DNA of 64,000 nt from Gallionella sp. (GCA_028699065.1 JAQVVH010000001.1:62001-126000), one strand, 5' to 3'; shown: positions 53,370-63,331, counted from the stretch's first letter. Numbers and translations: made by a program. The notes: a model not told the origin generated them from the letters alone.

Positions 53370-53386
53370 TGCAATATCCCTGCCAA
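53370..53386 (-). promoter_or_regulatory. Sigma-54 (RpoN) promoter of the pilin gene
   Basis: Minus-strand TTGGCAGGGATATTGCA matches the -24/-12 consensus TTGGCACGNNNNTTGCA at all key positions but one, with correct GG to GC spacing. The 5' untranslated leader would be about 88 bases. RpoN-driven pilins are established in Pseudomonas and relatives. Confidence 0.8.
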
Positions 53387-53433
53387 GAAAACAACCTCTG
53401 CGCCGAATTTTTTGGGCAATTCCGGCAAAAATT

Positions 53434-55050
53434 TCAAATGGGCGGACAGCCGGGCACCTTGCCGAGGTCAACTTCATCGATCTGCTCGGGCGTCATGAAT
53501 TGCCGGGCGTAACTCAGATAGACCTTTTCGCGAATGAAAACATCGAACAAATCCGGGTCGATGTGGCCGTTTTCCTTGAATTTGCCGAGAATGAAGAGCG
53601 CTTCGGAAAGTTTCATGCCCTTCTTGTAGGGCCGGTCTTTTGCGGTCAGCGCCTCAAAAATGTCGGCAATGCCCATACAGCGCGCCTGCACCGACATCTG
53701 CTCGCGCGTCAGCCCAAGCGGATAGCCCTTGCCATCCATGCGCTCGTGGTGACCGCCCGCGTATTCCGGCACGTTCTTGAGATGCTTGGGCCAGGGCAAG
53801 GCTTGCAGCATTTTGATGGTGACGTCGATATGGCGGTTGATGATGCCGCGCTCTTCGGCAGTCAACGTGCCGGCACGGATCGTCAGGTTTTCGACCTCTT
53901 CGGCGCTCAGGAAATCGGTTTCACTGCCGTTCACATCATGCCAGCGATAGCGTTTGGCCATGTCCTGCACGCGGAGGATATCTTCGTCAGACATTTTTTC
54001 CTTGCCGATATTGCTGTGGCGCAGAAAATCGCGGTCGGCATCGATCTGCACAGCTTGCGCTTCATATGCACTGCGCAAGGCAGCCGCATCGCCCCCGGCA
54101 GCGATACCCCGCAACATGGCGATTTCCGCATCGCGCTTGATGACTTCGAAGCGGGTGTCGAGCAGGTGGATGCGGTCAAAAATCGTCTGCAGTTTGGTCG
54201 CCTTGTCCACCACGTGCACCGGTGTGGAAATCTTGCCGCAATCGTGCAACAGGCCAGCGATGTGCAGTTCATAGCGATCCCGGTCGCTCATGTGGAAATC
54301 CTTGAGCGGCCCGTCGTTTGTGCGGTTGACCGCTTCCGCCAGCAACATGGTGAGCTCCGGCACACGCTCGCAATGACCGGCCGTGTAAGGCGACTTTTCG
54401 TCAATCGCGGTATTGATTAGCATCACCAACGATTCGAACAGTTTTTCCATCTGCTGCACGAGCTGGCGATTGCTGAGCGCGATGCCGGCCTGCGAAGCCA
54501 GAGATTCCAGCATATGCTGATCATCCTGCGAAAAGGCGACGATTTCGCCGGTTCCGGGAGCGACCGCATTAATGAGCTGCAACACGCCGACCAGATCGCC
54601 TTCGTGATTGTGCATCGGCACCGTCAAGAAGGATTTGGAGCGATAGCCGGTGCTGGCGTCGAATTTGCGCGTACCGGAAAAATCGAATTTTTTCTCGTCG
54701 TAGGCGTCGGCGATGTTGACGGTCTCACCGGTCAATGCGGCATGGGTGACCACCATCGAATGAACCGGCGCGCCGGTTTCGTCATACATGCGAATGGGCG
54801 GAAACTTGATCGGCTGGCCGCTGCTGCCACCCAGATTGGTATTCAGCGTGTCGTTGCGCAAAATCTCGAAACGCAGCGTTTGCGTCTCCGGTTCGAACAG
54901 GTACAGCGTGCCGGCATCCGCACGGGCGAAACGCTTGGCCGCATCGAGAATGAGTTCCAGCAGCTTGCCAATGTCTCGTTCCCACGACAGCGCAATGCCG
55001 ATCTCGTTGAGCTCTTTGAGGCGATCAAGCAGGTAATTGTTATTTGACAT
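53434..55050 (-). CDS. GAF and HD-GYP domain c-di-GMP phosphodiesterase-like protein
   Basis: The 538-residue protein has an N-terminal GAF domain (about 15-190: ARADAGTLYLFEPE, SFLTVPMHNHEGDLVGVLQL). An HD-GYP domain follows (about 210-525), with LLHDCGKISTP and the GYP stretch HHERMDGKGYPLGLTREQ and KDRPYKKGMKL. HD-GYP enzymes hydrolyse cyclic di-GMP. The metal-binding HD and GYP residues look intact. About 60 extra residues sit between the HD pair and the GYP motif. It begins 3 bases after the PilB-like gene, so the two are one operon. Confidence 0.92.
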   Translation of the reverse strand: MSNNNYLLDRLKELNEIGIALSWERDIGKLLELILDAAKRFARADAGTLYLFEPETQTLRFEILRNDTLNTNLGGSSGQPIKFPPIRMYDETGAPVHSMVVTHAALTGETVNIADAYDEKKFDFSGTRKFDASTGYRSKSFLTVPMHNHEGDLVGVLQLINAVAPGTGEIVAFSQDDQHMLESLASQAGIALSNRQLVQQMEKLFESLVMLINTAIDEKSPYTAGHCERVPELTMLLAEAVNRTNDGPLKDFHMSDRDRYELHIAGLLHDCGKISTPVHVVDKATKLQTIFDRIHLLDTRFEVIKRDAEIAMLRGIAAGGDAAALRSAYEAQAVQIDADRDFLRHSNIGKEKMSDEDILRVQDMAKRYRWHDVNGSETDFLSAEEVENLTIRAGTLTAEERGIINRHIDVTIKMLQALPWPKHLKNVPEYAGGHHERMDGKGYPLGLTREQMSVQARCMGIADIFEALTAKDRPYKKGMKLSEALFILGKFKENGHIDPDLFDVFIREKVYLSYARQFMTPEQIDEVDLGKVPGCPPI

Positions 55051-55053
55051 GGT

Positions 55054-57435
55054 CTATTTGATACAGACAGAGCGCACCTGGCGCATATCGGTAATGCCCT
55101 GCAGCACTTTTTCCATGCCATCCTGTTTCAGGGTATGCATTCCCTCTTCGATCGCAATGCCGAGCAGTTCGGCGACGCGGGCATGTTCCTGAATGGATTT
55201 CTTAACGCGGTCGGAGCCCAGCAACAACTCGTGCAAAGCCACACGGCCGCGGTAACCGGTGCCGGAACACTTGTCGCAACCGACGGGTTCGTGCAGCACC
55301 AGCTCGCCCTGCGCGTTGCCGTAGAGTTTGACCCACTCCGCCTGCAAAATTTGCATGGCCGCATCGGGCGCCTGTTGCCAGGAGGGCGTAAATTTCAGCT
55401 CCTCGCTGTACTCGGTCAGCATGGCGTGAATTTCTTCCGGTGTGGCGACATGCGGTTTTTTGCAATCCGAACACAAACGACGCGCCAGACGCTGCGCCAG
55501 AATGCCCAGCAGCGCATCGGCAAAGTTAAACGGGTCCATCCCCATATCGAGCAGACGAATGATGGATTCCGGCGCGCTGTTGGTATGCAGCGTGGCAAAC
55601 ACGAGGTGACCGGTGAGCGAGGCTTCAATGCCGATGGAAACGGTTTCCTTGTCGCGCATTTCGCCGACCATAATCACATCCGGGTCGGCCCGCAGAAACG
55701 CCCGCATGATGGTCGCAAAATCCAGCCCGGCTTTTTTGTTGATTTGCACCTGGCGCAGGCCCTTTTGGGTGATTTCCACCGGATCTTCGGCCGTCCAGAT
55801 TTTGGTTTCCGGCGTGTTGATGTGCTTCAGAATCGCGTGCAGCGTGGTGGTTTTACCGGAACCGGTCGGACCGCAGACAAAGAAAAGTCCGTAGGGTTTC
55901 GCCACCGTGGCTTTGATCAGCTCGTTGTTGCGCGCCGAGAAGGCCATTTTGTCGAGCGGCAGCGGTTCGCCGGAGGCCAAAATACGCATCACCACGTCTT
56001 CCACCCCGCCTTGCGAAGGAATGGTCGCCACCCGCAGCTCGATGTCGGCCGGACCGTATTTTTTGAATTTGATCTTGCCATCCTGCGGCCGGCGTTTTTC
56101 GGAAATATCCAGATCGCACATGATCTTGATCCGCGTCACCAGCGCATTGCGATAGGTCGCGGGCACCTCGATGTAATTCAGCAGCGCACCATCGCGACGC
56201 ACGCGCACCAGCGTTTTTCCCTTGCCTGGCTGAGGTTCGACATGAATATCCGACGCGCCCATGCGGTAGGCGTCCATAATAATTTTGTTAACCAGCTTGA
56301 CCAGCTCGTTGTCGGCCGCCGCATTAACATCGGTCTGGCCGATTGCAGTTTCATCTTCCTCGTCGCTTCCCAGACTGAACAGCAGGTCATCCATCGAGGT
56401 TTCCTCAATGGCCATCCCGCCTGCTGCGGAAACCGCATTGCCGCCGCCAAAAAACTGGGCCAGCGTCTGATCAAATTCCCGTTGCGAGCAGACTGTATAG
56501 ATCAGCTTCTGTTTCGGAAAAATGGCCTGAACCACGCGCGAGGACTGAATACGCTCGGGATCTGTCGTGAGAATAATCAGCCCGTTCAGCGTTTCCTCAA
56601 TGGGAATCCAGTGACTGCTTTGCAGAAATTCGCGCTTGAGGTTGCGCAAAAGCTCGGCCGGCTTGAGACGATCACTGCGGAACGGCAAATAGGGCACGCC
56701 AAAAAACTCCGACAGCGATTTGCCTATCGCCGCCACCGGCACCTGAAACTCGTCGAACAGGACATCTTCCAGATTCAGTCCGCGACGCCGCGCGGTGCGT
56801 GAGGCCAGATCAAATTCGGCAGCCGAAATCAAACCTGCCGACAGCAGATGACCATAACGGGATTTCACCTGGGTCACGACATGCGTGGTTTGCTGCCCCA
56901 GCAGCTTGGCCAAAGCCTCGACAATTTCAGCGGCCGCATTTTCAATTTGGAGTGAAAAGGCAACACCTGCCTTGTTGTTCAGCACCTGAATGACCCCTAT
57001 CAGCTCGCCACCGGCCTCAAGAATCGGCACCGTAAGCATCTGCCGGGTGCGATAACCCGTGCGCTTGTCCACCTCCTGCATGAAACGCAGTTGCGGACTC
57101 ACCGACATCAATTCCGTCTGATCATAAACATCGCGGATATTAACCAGTTGTTTGTGGACTGCCACGTGGCCGGCCACACTCTGCTCACTGATCGGCAGCT
57201 TGAGCTCCTTGAAGGTGTTGAGCCCGGTTTTAACCTTGGAAACGAGCGATTTCTTGTCACCACTCACCTCATAAATGGTGAGCCGCTCGGCATGAAAAAG
57301 TACGCAAATATCGCGGCTGATATCCAGAATGCTCTGATCCTGTTTATCGCAGGCGCGGATTTTCTCCAGCAGCCGATCCAACTGGGTATCGAATTCCGTG
57401 CTCTGCAACAGGGGATGGGTTGCCGCGTCAGTCAT
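55054..57435 (-). CDS. GAF-domain PilB/GspE-like secretion ATPase
   Basis: The 793-residue protein has a GAF domain (about 20-190), a T2SSE_N/MshEN-like domain (about 195-345) and a full GspE/PilB ATPase. ATPase motifs are Walker A GPTGSGKTTTL near 522, the Asp box TAEDPVEI, Walker B DPDVIMVGEMRD, HTNSAPESI, and zinc cysteines CSDCK and CDKCSGTGYRG. Standard PilB and GspE lack a GAF domain. No pilus or type II secretion genes are adjacent apart from the pilin 1.8 kb away. It is coupled to HD-GYP downstream and follows the cyclic-nucleotide phosphodiesterase by 42 bases. Confidence 0.92.
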   Translation of the reverse strand: MTDAATHPLLQSTEFDTQLDRLLEKIRACDKQDQSILDISRDICVLFHAERLTIYEVSGDKKSLVSKVKTGLNTFKELKLPISEQSVAGHVAVHKQLVNIRDVYDQTELMSVSPQLRFMQEVDKRTGYRTRQMLTVPILEAGGELIGVIQVLNNKAGVAFSLQIENAAAEIVEALAKLLGQQTTHVVTQVKSRYGHLLSAGLISAAEFDLASRTARRRGLNLEDVLFDEFQVPVAAIGKSLSEFFGVPYLPFRSDRLKPAELLRNLKREFLQSSHWIPIEETLNGLIILTTDPERIQSSRVVQAIFPKQKLIYTVCSQREFDQTLAQFFGGGNAVSAAGGMAIEETSMDDLLFSLGSDEEDETAIGQTDVNAAADNELVKLVNKIIMDAYRMGASDIHVEPQPGKGKTLVRVRRDGALLNYIEVPATYRNALVTRIKIMCDLDISEKRRPQDGKIKFKKYGPADIELRVATIPSQGGVEDVVMRILASGEPLPLDKMAFSARNNELIKATVAKPYGLFFVCGPTGSGKTTTLHAILKHINTPETKIWTAEDPVEITQKGLRQVQINKKAGLDFATIMRAFLRADPDVIMVGEMRDKETVSIGIEASLTGHLVFATLHTNSAPESIIRLLDMGMDPFNFADALLGILAQRLARRLCSDCKKPHVATPEEIHAMLTEYSEELKFTPSWQQAPDAAMQILQAEWVKLYGNAQGELVLHEPVGCDKCSGTGYRGRVALHELLLGSDRVKKSIQEHARVAELLGIAIEEGMHTLKQDGMEKVLQGITDMRQVRSVCIK

Positions 57436-57477
57436 GCTGACTCTCCGAACGAGGAATGGTTGTAGTGACCGCCAAAC

Positions 57478-58248
57478 TCAAAACACAAACTCCTGATTAT
57501 TAATTAACATTTTCGCCACGCGACCTTCGGGTGTACGGCTGATCTCATTCATGATCAGTTGCACTTCACCCGGTTTTAGATGGGTAATAAAAACTTCGGC
57601 ATTGCCCCGAAATTTCTCCAGCTCGACTTCAAGCAATTTTGGGCATAAATGCCGTGAGAGCACAGCCAGCGCTTCCTCGCCATCGGAAAACGCCACTTCA
57701 ATCAGCAAATATCGTAAATCGGGAATCGTGTTGACCACGTCCCAAAATGCATCGTTCGTCGTGGTGTCGCCGCTAAAGACGAGGCTACCGGCACCACTAT
57801 CGATCTGATAGCCAACCGCCGGCACAGAATGCAGCGCCGGCAGCGCCGTAATGCGACGTCCGGAAAGCGTAATGGTTTCACCCAGCTCAACGGACTGGAA
57901 GCGCATGTAAGGTTTTTCCGGTGAGGGAATGACACTGAAATCCGGCCAGATCTTCCAGTTAAAAATATGCTGCCGAATAACGTCCAGCGTTTCTGGCAAT
58001 GCATAGACCGTTATCGGTGACTCGCGCATGAAGCCCACGCTATCCACGAGCAAAGGCAAGCTGGCAAGGTGATCCAGGTGGGCGTGCGTGAGAAAAACGT
58101 GGTCGATACGCCCCAGCTCGGAGAGGCTCAGCGTCGTCACGCCCGTACCCGCATCAATGAGCACATCGTGGTCGAGCAATAGGGATGTCGTGTGGTGTGC
58201 ACCACCGATACCTCCGCTGCAACCCAAGACTTTTAACCTGACACTCAT
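57478..58248 (-). CDS. Class II-like 3',5'-cyclic-nucleotide phosphodiesterase (MBL fold)
   Basis: The 256-residue metallo-beta-lactamase-fold protein has HAHLDHLASLPLLVDSV with the metal ligands, GSLVFSGDTTTNDAFW and FITHLKPGE. This layout fits PDEase_II (yeast PDE1-like) rather than CpdA. It should hydrolyse cAMP or cGMP, though MBL proteins can vary in substrate. No cyclase is in the window. It is 85 bases after the FHA gene and 42 before the PilB-like gene. Confidence 0.83.
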   Translation of the reverse strand: MSVRLKVLGCSGGIGGAHHTTSLLLDHDVLIDAGTGVTTLSLSELGRIDHVFLTHAHLDHLASLPLLVDSVGFMRESPITVYALPETLDVIRQHIFNWKIWPDFSVIPSPEKPYMRFQSVELGETITLSGRRITALPALHSVPAVGYQIDSGAGSLVFSGDTTTNDAFWDVVNTIPDLRYLLIEVAFSDGEEALAVLSRHLCPKLLEVELEKFRGNAEVFITHLKPGEVQLIMNEISRTPEGRVAKMLINNQEFVF

Positions 58249-58333
58249 CCGGTTTCACAAACTCTCAAAAATGGGTTGGACATATTCCCTGCTTCACCCG
58301 CCAGCGTCAAGCCCGGCGGATAACCGGCGCGGA

Positions 58334-58960
58334 TCAAACCTGCTGAAACTGCATTTCCACACCCGCCACTTCAAGGCGGTCACCCGAACGCAGGGGGCTC
58401 GAATTCAACCCGACGGCCACACCATTCAGGTGAACAGGATCGGCACCCTCCCGCTGGCTGAGTACATAACCACCGGGCTGTCGCATGATCACGACCACTT
58501 GCTGGCCAGCTTTGCCAACGGTTGTTTCCGGCTTGCTTAAAGTGAGCACCTGGCCGGCATGGGCGCCATTCAGCACTTTCAGACTGGCCACCGAGGCTGC
58601 CGGTGCCGGCGTTCCCGAAGGCTGCGGCCGGCGAATCAGCATGGTTTTATCCAAGTCATCCGCATCGGCATTGCTCTGGATAAATTTCAGCCGGAATTTG
58701 CCCAGACCGATCAGATCATTGTTGCGCAGAACACAATCCGTCTCGCTCGTGCCGTTAACCGTCAAACCGTTGGTGCTGTTGAGATCCTGCAGCCGGAAGG
58801 TTTCACCTTCGGCGAGCAGCTGCGCATGCACGCCGCTCACCGCAAGATTGTCGATCACAATGTCATTGGCGGGTTTACGACCAATGGTCATTTTCGGGCG
58901 ATCGAGCGGGTATTCGCGCAAAATCCGACCTTCGAGGCTGAGTATGAGTTTGCTTGTCAT
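58334..58960 (-). CDS. Tandem FHA-domain protein
   Basis: The 208-residue protein has a canonical FHA domain (about 20-90: MTIGRKPANDIVIDN, VSGVHAQLLA, DLNSTNGLTVNG). A linker rich in Pro and Ala follows, then a second, diverged FHA-like domain (about 125-208: TVGKAGQQVVVIM, LRSGDRLEVAGVEMQF) lacking the usual Ser-x-x-His and Asn pair. FHA domains bind phosphothreonine. The ATG at 58958-58960 has GGGGAGA upstream. It starts 2 bases after the PP2C stop codon. Confidence 0.9.
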   Translation of the reverse strand: MTSKLILSLEGRILREYPLDRPKMTIGRKPANDIVIDNLAVSGVHAQLLAEGETFRLQDLNSTNGLTVNGTSETDCVLRNNDLIGLGKFRLKFIQSNADADDLDKTMLIRRPQPSGTPAPAASVASLKVLNGAHAGQVLTLSKPETTVGKAGQQVVVIMRQPGGYVLSQREGADPVHLNGVAVGLNSSPLRSGDRLEVAGVEMQFQQV

Positions 58961-58962
58961 GC

Positions 58963-59784
58963 TTATTTTCTCCCCAGGATCGCGAGCATCCTTGCCCACA
59001 GACTGCGCGGCGTGGAAAAGTCGCCGCGCACTTTTACCAGTGCGACCGAAATATTGTCATTGCCGCCGCGATCGTTCGCCATACGAATCAACTGGCGCGC
59101 CGCAAGCGTGAGATTGTCCCGCATCACCCGCAGGATGGCGGCAATTTCGTCATCGTCAACCAGATCGGTCAACCCGTCGGAACACAATATATACATATCC
59201 CCCACCGAAACGGCATGGGTTGTGATGGTTGGCTCAACCGCCGGATCCGCCCCAACCGCCCGGGTCACCACATGCCGGTGGCTGGATTGCCGCGCCTGCT
59301 CCGGGCTGATGAGACCGGAATCCAGCTGCATCTGCAACAAAGAATGATCGCGTGTCAGACGATCCACCCGGCCGTCGCGGAAACGGTACAGCCGCGAGTC
59401 GCCCACATGCCCAACCGCCAGCCGGTTATCAAAAAACCAGCCCGCCACCAGCGTCGTACCCATGCCAGCGTGGTGGGGATCGTGTTGCGCATCGGCATAA
59501 ATCCGTGCGTTAACCGCCTCGATACATTCCAGTAGCGCGGTTGCCGCAAAATTCTTGTCAAAGACCAGCCTCTCGGATTGATCCGTTAGGTAAGCCCGAA
59601 CCTGTTCGGCGATGAGATTGACCGCCAGTCCGCTCGCCACTTCGCCCGCATTGTGTCCGCCCATGCCATCCGCCAGAAGAACCAGCCCGATTTCGGCCAG
59701 CCCGGCAACCTGATCCTCATTGTGTGAGCGACGCCGCCCCGGATCGGTCAGACAAACAATTTCGAGCGCTTTTTCGAGCTTCAC
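58963..59784 (-). CDS. PP2C-type Ser/Thr protein phosphatase
   Basis: The 273-residue phosphatase has the metal-binding acids of the PPM family: RRRSHNEDQVA, VLLADGMGGHNAGEVAS, GHVGDSRLYRFRDG, LCSDGLTDLVDDDEI and GGNDNISVALVKV. It should dephosphorylate Ser/Thr proteins, and with the FHA protein points to phosphothreonine signalling. No eukaryotic-like kinase is in the window. Its start overlaps the universal stress gene stop by 4 bases. Confidence 0.93.
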   Translation of the reverse strand: MKLEKALEIVCLTDPGRRRSHNEDQVAGLAEIGLVLLADGMGGHNAGEVASGLAVNLIAEQVRAYLTDQSERLVFDKNFAATALLECIEAVNARIYADAQHDPHHAGMGTTLVAGWFFDNRLAVGHVGDSRLYRFRDGRVDRLTRDHSLLQMQLDSGLISPEQARQSSHRHVVTRAVGADPAVEPTITTHAVSVGDMYILCSDGLTDLVDDDEIAAILRVMRDNLTLAARQLIRMANDRGGNDNISVALVKVRGDFSTPRSLWARMLAILGRK

Positions 59785-60206
59785 TTGACCAGCAAAATCG
59801 GCTTGTCCGTCAAATGCAGCAGCCGGTTAGCCACCGAACCCAACAGCAGGGATTGCAAACCGCCCTGCCCCTGACGCCCCATGACGATCCGATCCACATT
59901 TTCCTCGGCGGCATAGCGCGCGATGGCCTCGGCCGGCGTGCCGATGCTGATGTGATAACGGTACGGCAGGCCCGCCGCTTCAACGGCTTCCCGCGCCGCC
60001 TTCAGGGCAGTTTCGCCCTGTTCGCGATAGTAGTCGTTGATTGTTTCCTGATCGATGAACAACTTCACATTACCGGCAGCCACATTCCACTGCACGTTCA
60101 ACAACAGTATCTCCGGTCGCGTCTGCAGCGCCCCGGCTTCTTCAACCGCAAGTTTCAATGCGCGCAGTGCATTATCGGAGCCATCTACCGGAATCAATAG
60201 TTTCAT
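59781..60206 (-). CDS. Universal stress protein (UspA family)
   Basis: The 141-residue protein begins MKLLIPVDGSDNALRAL and has the ATP-binding signature G-x2-G-x9-G-S in GRQGQGGLQSLLLGSVANRL. This form usually binds ATP. I chose the ATG at 60204-60206 because GGAGG sits 7 bases upstream. It leads into the PP2C gene by a 4-base overlap, after terC. Confidence 0.93.
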   Translation of the reverse strand: MKLLIPVDGSDNALRALKLAVEEAGALQTRPEILLLNVQWNVAAGNVKLFIDQETINDYYREQGETALKAAREAVEAAGLPYRYHISIGTPAEAIARYAAEENVDRIVMGRQGQGGLQSLLLGSVANRLLHLTDKPILLVK

Positions 60207-60218
60207 CACGTTCCCTCC

Positions 60219-60962
60219 TCAGGATTTATCGCCGGTCTGCGCCGGAATGGTTTTATCCACGAGATCAACCACAATCGCCGCGCCTGTTTTGCGCAGGGCC
60301 AGCCAACGACCGACGGCCAGCACAAAGACCGCACCGAGAATCGGCACCAGTCCGTGCAGCGCATGCCAAGTTTCCACAACCGGTTTGAGCGCCGCTTCCG
60401 TCACCAGCATTTCGCCTGCCACATAGCCCAGCAGCGCGCCGCCGGCGTAAATAATCCACGGATAGCGGTCGATCAGCTTGAGCACCAGTTGGCTGCTCCA
60501 GGCGATCATCGGAATGCTCACCAGCAAACCGAACACCAACAACCAAACGTTGCCATGTGCGGCAGCGGCGACGCCCAGCACGTTATCCAAACTCATCACG
60601 AAATCAGCCACGATGATGGTTTTGATCGCGCCCCAAAGATGCGCCTCGGCCTTGATGTTACCTTCGGCGTGTGCATCATCCTCGGGCAGAATCAGCTTGA
60701 CGCCGATCCAAAGCAACAGTATTGCCCCGATGAGTTTGAGATAGGGCAGCGCCAGCAGCCCGACGGCAAAGAAAGTCAGCACGACGCGCAGCCCGATCGC
60801 CCCGCCCACACCGTACAGAATGCCTTTGCGGCGCTGGGCCTCCGGCAGGTTGCGGCAAGCCAGCGCAATCACTACCGCGTTATCGCCCGAAAGCAACAGG
60901 TCGATCATGATGATTTTGAACACACCCGCCCAGAACTGCGGCTCGGAAAACATTTCCAGCAT
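60219..60962 (-). CDS. TerC family membrane protein (YjbE-type)
   Basis: The 247-residue protein has about seven membrane segments. Two acidic membrane motifs, LLLSGDNAVVIALACRNLP and DFVMSLDNVLGVAAAAHG, are likely metal-coordinating. TerC relatives export manganese or accompany secreted metalloproteins. The ATG at 60960-60962 was taken; an ATG three codons later is possible. It follows sucD by 5 bases, an unusual but tight linkage. Confidence 0.91.
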   Translation of the reverse strand: MLEMFSEPQFWAGVFKIIMIDLLLSGDNAVVIALACRNLPEAQRRKGILYGVGGAIGLRVVLTFFAVGLLALPYLKLIGAILLLWIGVKLILPEDDAHAEGNIKAEAHLWGAIKTIIVADFVMSLDNVLGVAAAAHGNVWLLVFGLLVSIPMIAWSSQLVLKLIDRYPWIIYAGGALLGYVAGEMLVTEAALKPVVETWHALHGLVPILGAVFVLAVGRWLALRKTGAAIVVDLVDKTIPAQTGDKS

Positions 60963-60967
60963 AGAGC

Positions 60968-61845
60968 TTAACCCCGTAAAAGTTTTTGCATAAGACGCCC
61001 CATCTCGGCCGGATTGCGCGTGATGTGAATTCCGCTTGCTTCCATCACCGCGAGCTTCTCGTCCGCCCCCCCCTGACCACCGGAAATGATCGCGCCGGCA
61101 TGTCCCATACGTTTGCCCGGCGGGGCCGTTACACCCGCGATGAAGCCCACAACGGGTTTCTGCATGTTGGCTTTGATCCAGCGCGCACATTCCTCTTCAT
61201 CCGTGCCGCCAATCTCACCGACCATGATCACCGCATCGGTGTCGGGATCCTCGTTGAATAAGCGCATGACATCGATATGTTTCAGTCCGTTAATCGGATC
61301 GCCGCCGATCCCCACGCAGGATGACTGACCATAACCCAGCGCGGTCAATTGCCCGACGGCTTCGTAAGTCAGCGTGCCGGAACGCGAGACCACGCCGATT
61401 CGACCCTTTTTGTGGATATGCCCCGGCATGATGCCGATCTTGATTTCGTCCGGCGTAATCAGCCCCGGGCAATTCGGCCCGATCAGCACCGTTTTTTTAC
61501 CCTGCATCCTGTAACGGGTTTTGATCATGTCATGCACGGGAATACCCTCGGTGATGCAAATAACCAGATCAAGATCCGCCTCCACGGCCTCGTCAATCGC
61601 GGCGGCCGCGCCGGCTGGTGGCACATAAATCACCGACACGGTCGCACCGGTCGCCGCTTTCGCATCACGCACACTGACGTACACCGGAATACCCTCAAAT
61701 TCTTCACCGGCCTTTTTCGGGTTTACGCCGGCCACGAAACAGTTCGCGCCGTTGGCATAGGCCTTGCACTGCTGCGTATGGAATTGGCCAACCTTGCCGG
61801 TCATGCCCTGAGTAATAACGCGAGTGTCTTTGTTAATGAGGATGC

Positions 61846-61849
<4 letters not shown>
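60968..61849 (-). CDS. sucD: Succinyl-CoA synthetase alpha subunit
   Basis: The 293-residue protein has the CoA-binding Rossmann part ([17 protein letters not shown]), [12 protein letters not shown] and the phospho-histidine loop [13 protein letters not shown]. With SucC it couples succinyl-CoA cleavage to ATP formation in the TCA cycle. The start overlaps sucC by 4 bases. Confidence 0.97.
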
Positions 61850-63015
<1,166 letters not shown>

Positions 63016-63066
63016 CTGAACGAACCTGATTTAAAGACATCGCGCCGGAATCAGCGCGCAGGCGCA

Positions 63067-63072
63067 ATCTTA
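63067..63072 (-). promoter_or_regulatory. Possible -10 element for sucC
   Basis: Minus-strand TAAGAT with a TGCGCC discriminator lies 51 bases before the sucC ATG, in the gap after tRNA-Thr. The -35 is weak. Confidence 0.35.
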
Positions 63073-63120
63073 CCGAAATATCGGCAGACGGGCGAAAGGC
63101 TGGAGAAATAAAAAAGGAAA

Positions 63121-63196
63121 TGGTGCCGCTTGTCGGATTCGAACTGACGACCTACCGCTTACAAGGCGGTTGCTCTACCAACTGAGCTAAAGCGGC
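63121..63196 (-). tRNA. tRNA-Thr (anticodon TGT)
   Basis: The 76-base gene has acceptor pairing GCCGCTT/AAGCGGC, anticodon loop CTTGTAA, D-arm TAGCTCAGTTGGTAGAGCA, T-arm CAGTTCGAATC and an encoded CCA. It lies 14 bases after tRNA-Lys and is probably cotranscribed. Confidence 0.96.
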
Positions 63197-63210
63197 AAAC
63201 ACATCGAGAA

Positions 63211-63286
63211 TGGTGGGTCGGCCGAGATTCGAACTCGGGACCAACGGATTAAAAGTCCGCTGCTCTACCGGCTGAGCTACCGACCC
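63211..63286 (-). tRNA. tRNA-Lys (anticodon TTT)
   Basis: The 76-base gene has acceptor GGGTCGG/CCGACCC, anticodon loop CTTTTAA, T-arm GAGTTCGAATC and an encoded CCA. This tRNA is a substrate of MnmA thiolation, whose gene is also in the window. Confidence 0.96.
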
Positions 63287-63303
63287 CTTCTTGAGGAGCG
63301 CGA

Positions 63304-63331
63304 ATTATACGGAAATGCGGATTCCTGTCAA
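63304..63331 (-). promoter_or_regulatory. Consensus promoter of the tRNA-Lys/tRNA-Thr operon
   Basis: Minus-strand TTGACA (63326-63331), a 16-base spacer and TATAAT (63304-63309), both perfect consensus, are followed by a TCGCGCTCC discriminator. The tRNA-Lys gene begins 18 bases past the -10. Confidence 0.88.

Noticed and set aside
55135..56802. 555-codon plus-strand frame opposite the PilB-like ATPase
   Set aside because: It is antisense to conserved Walker and zinc motifs, is His/Arg/Gln rich, and has no promoter or ribosome site support.
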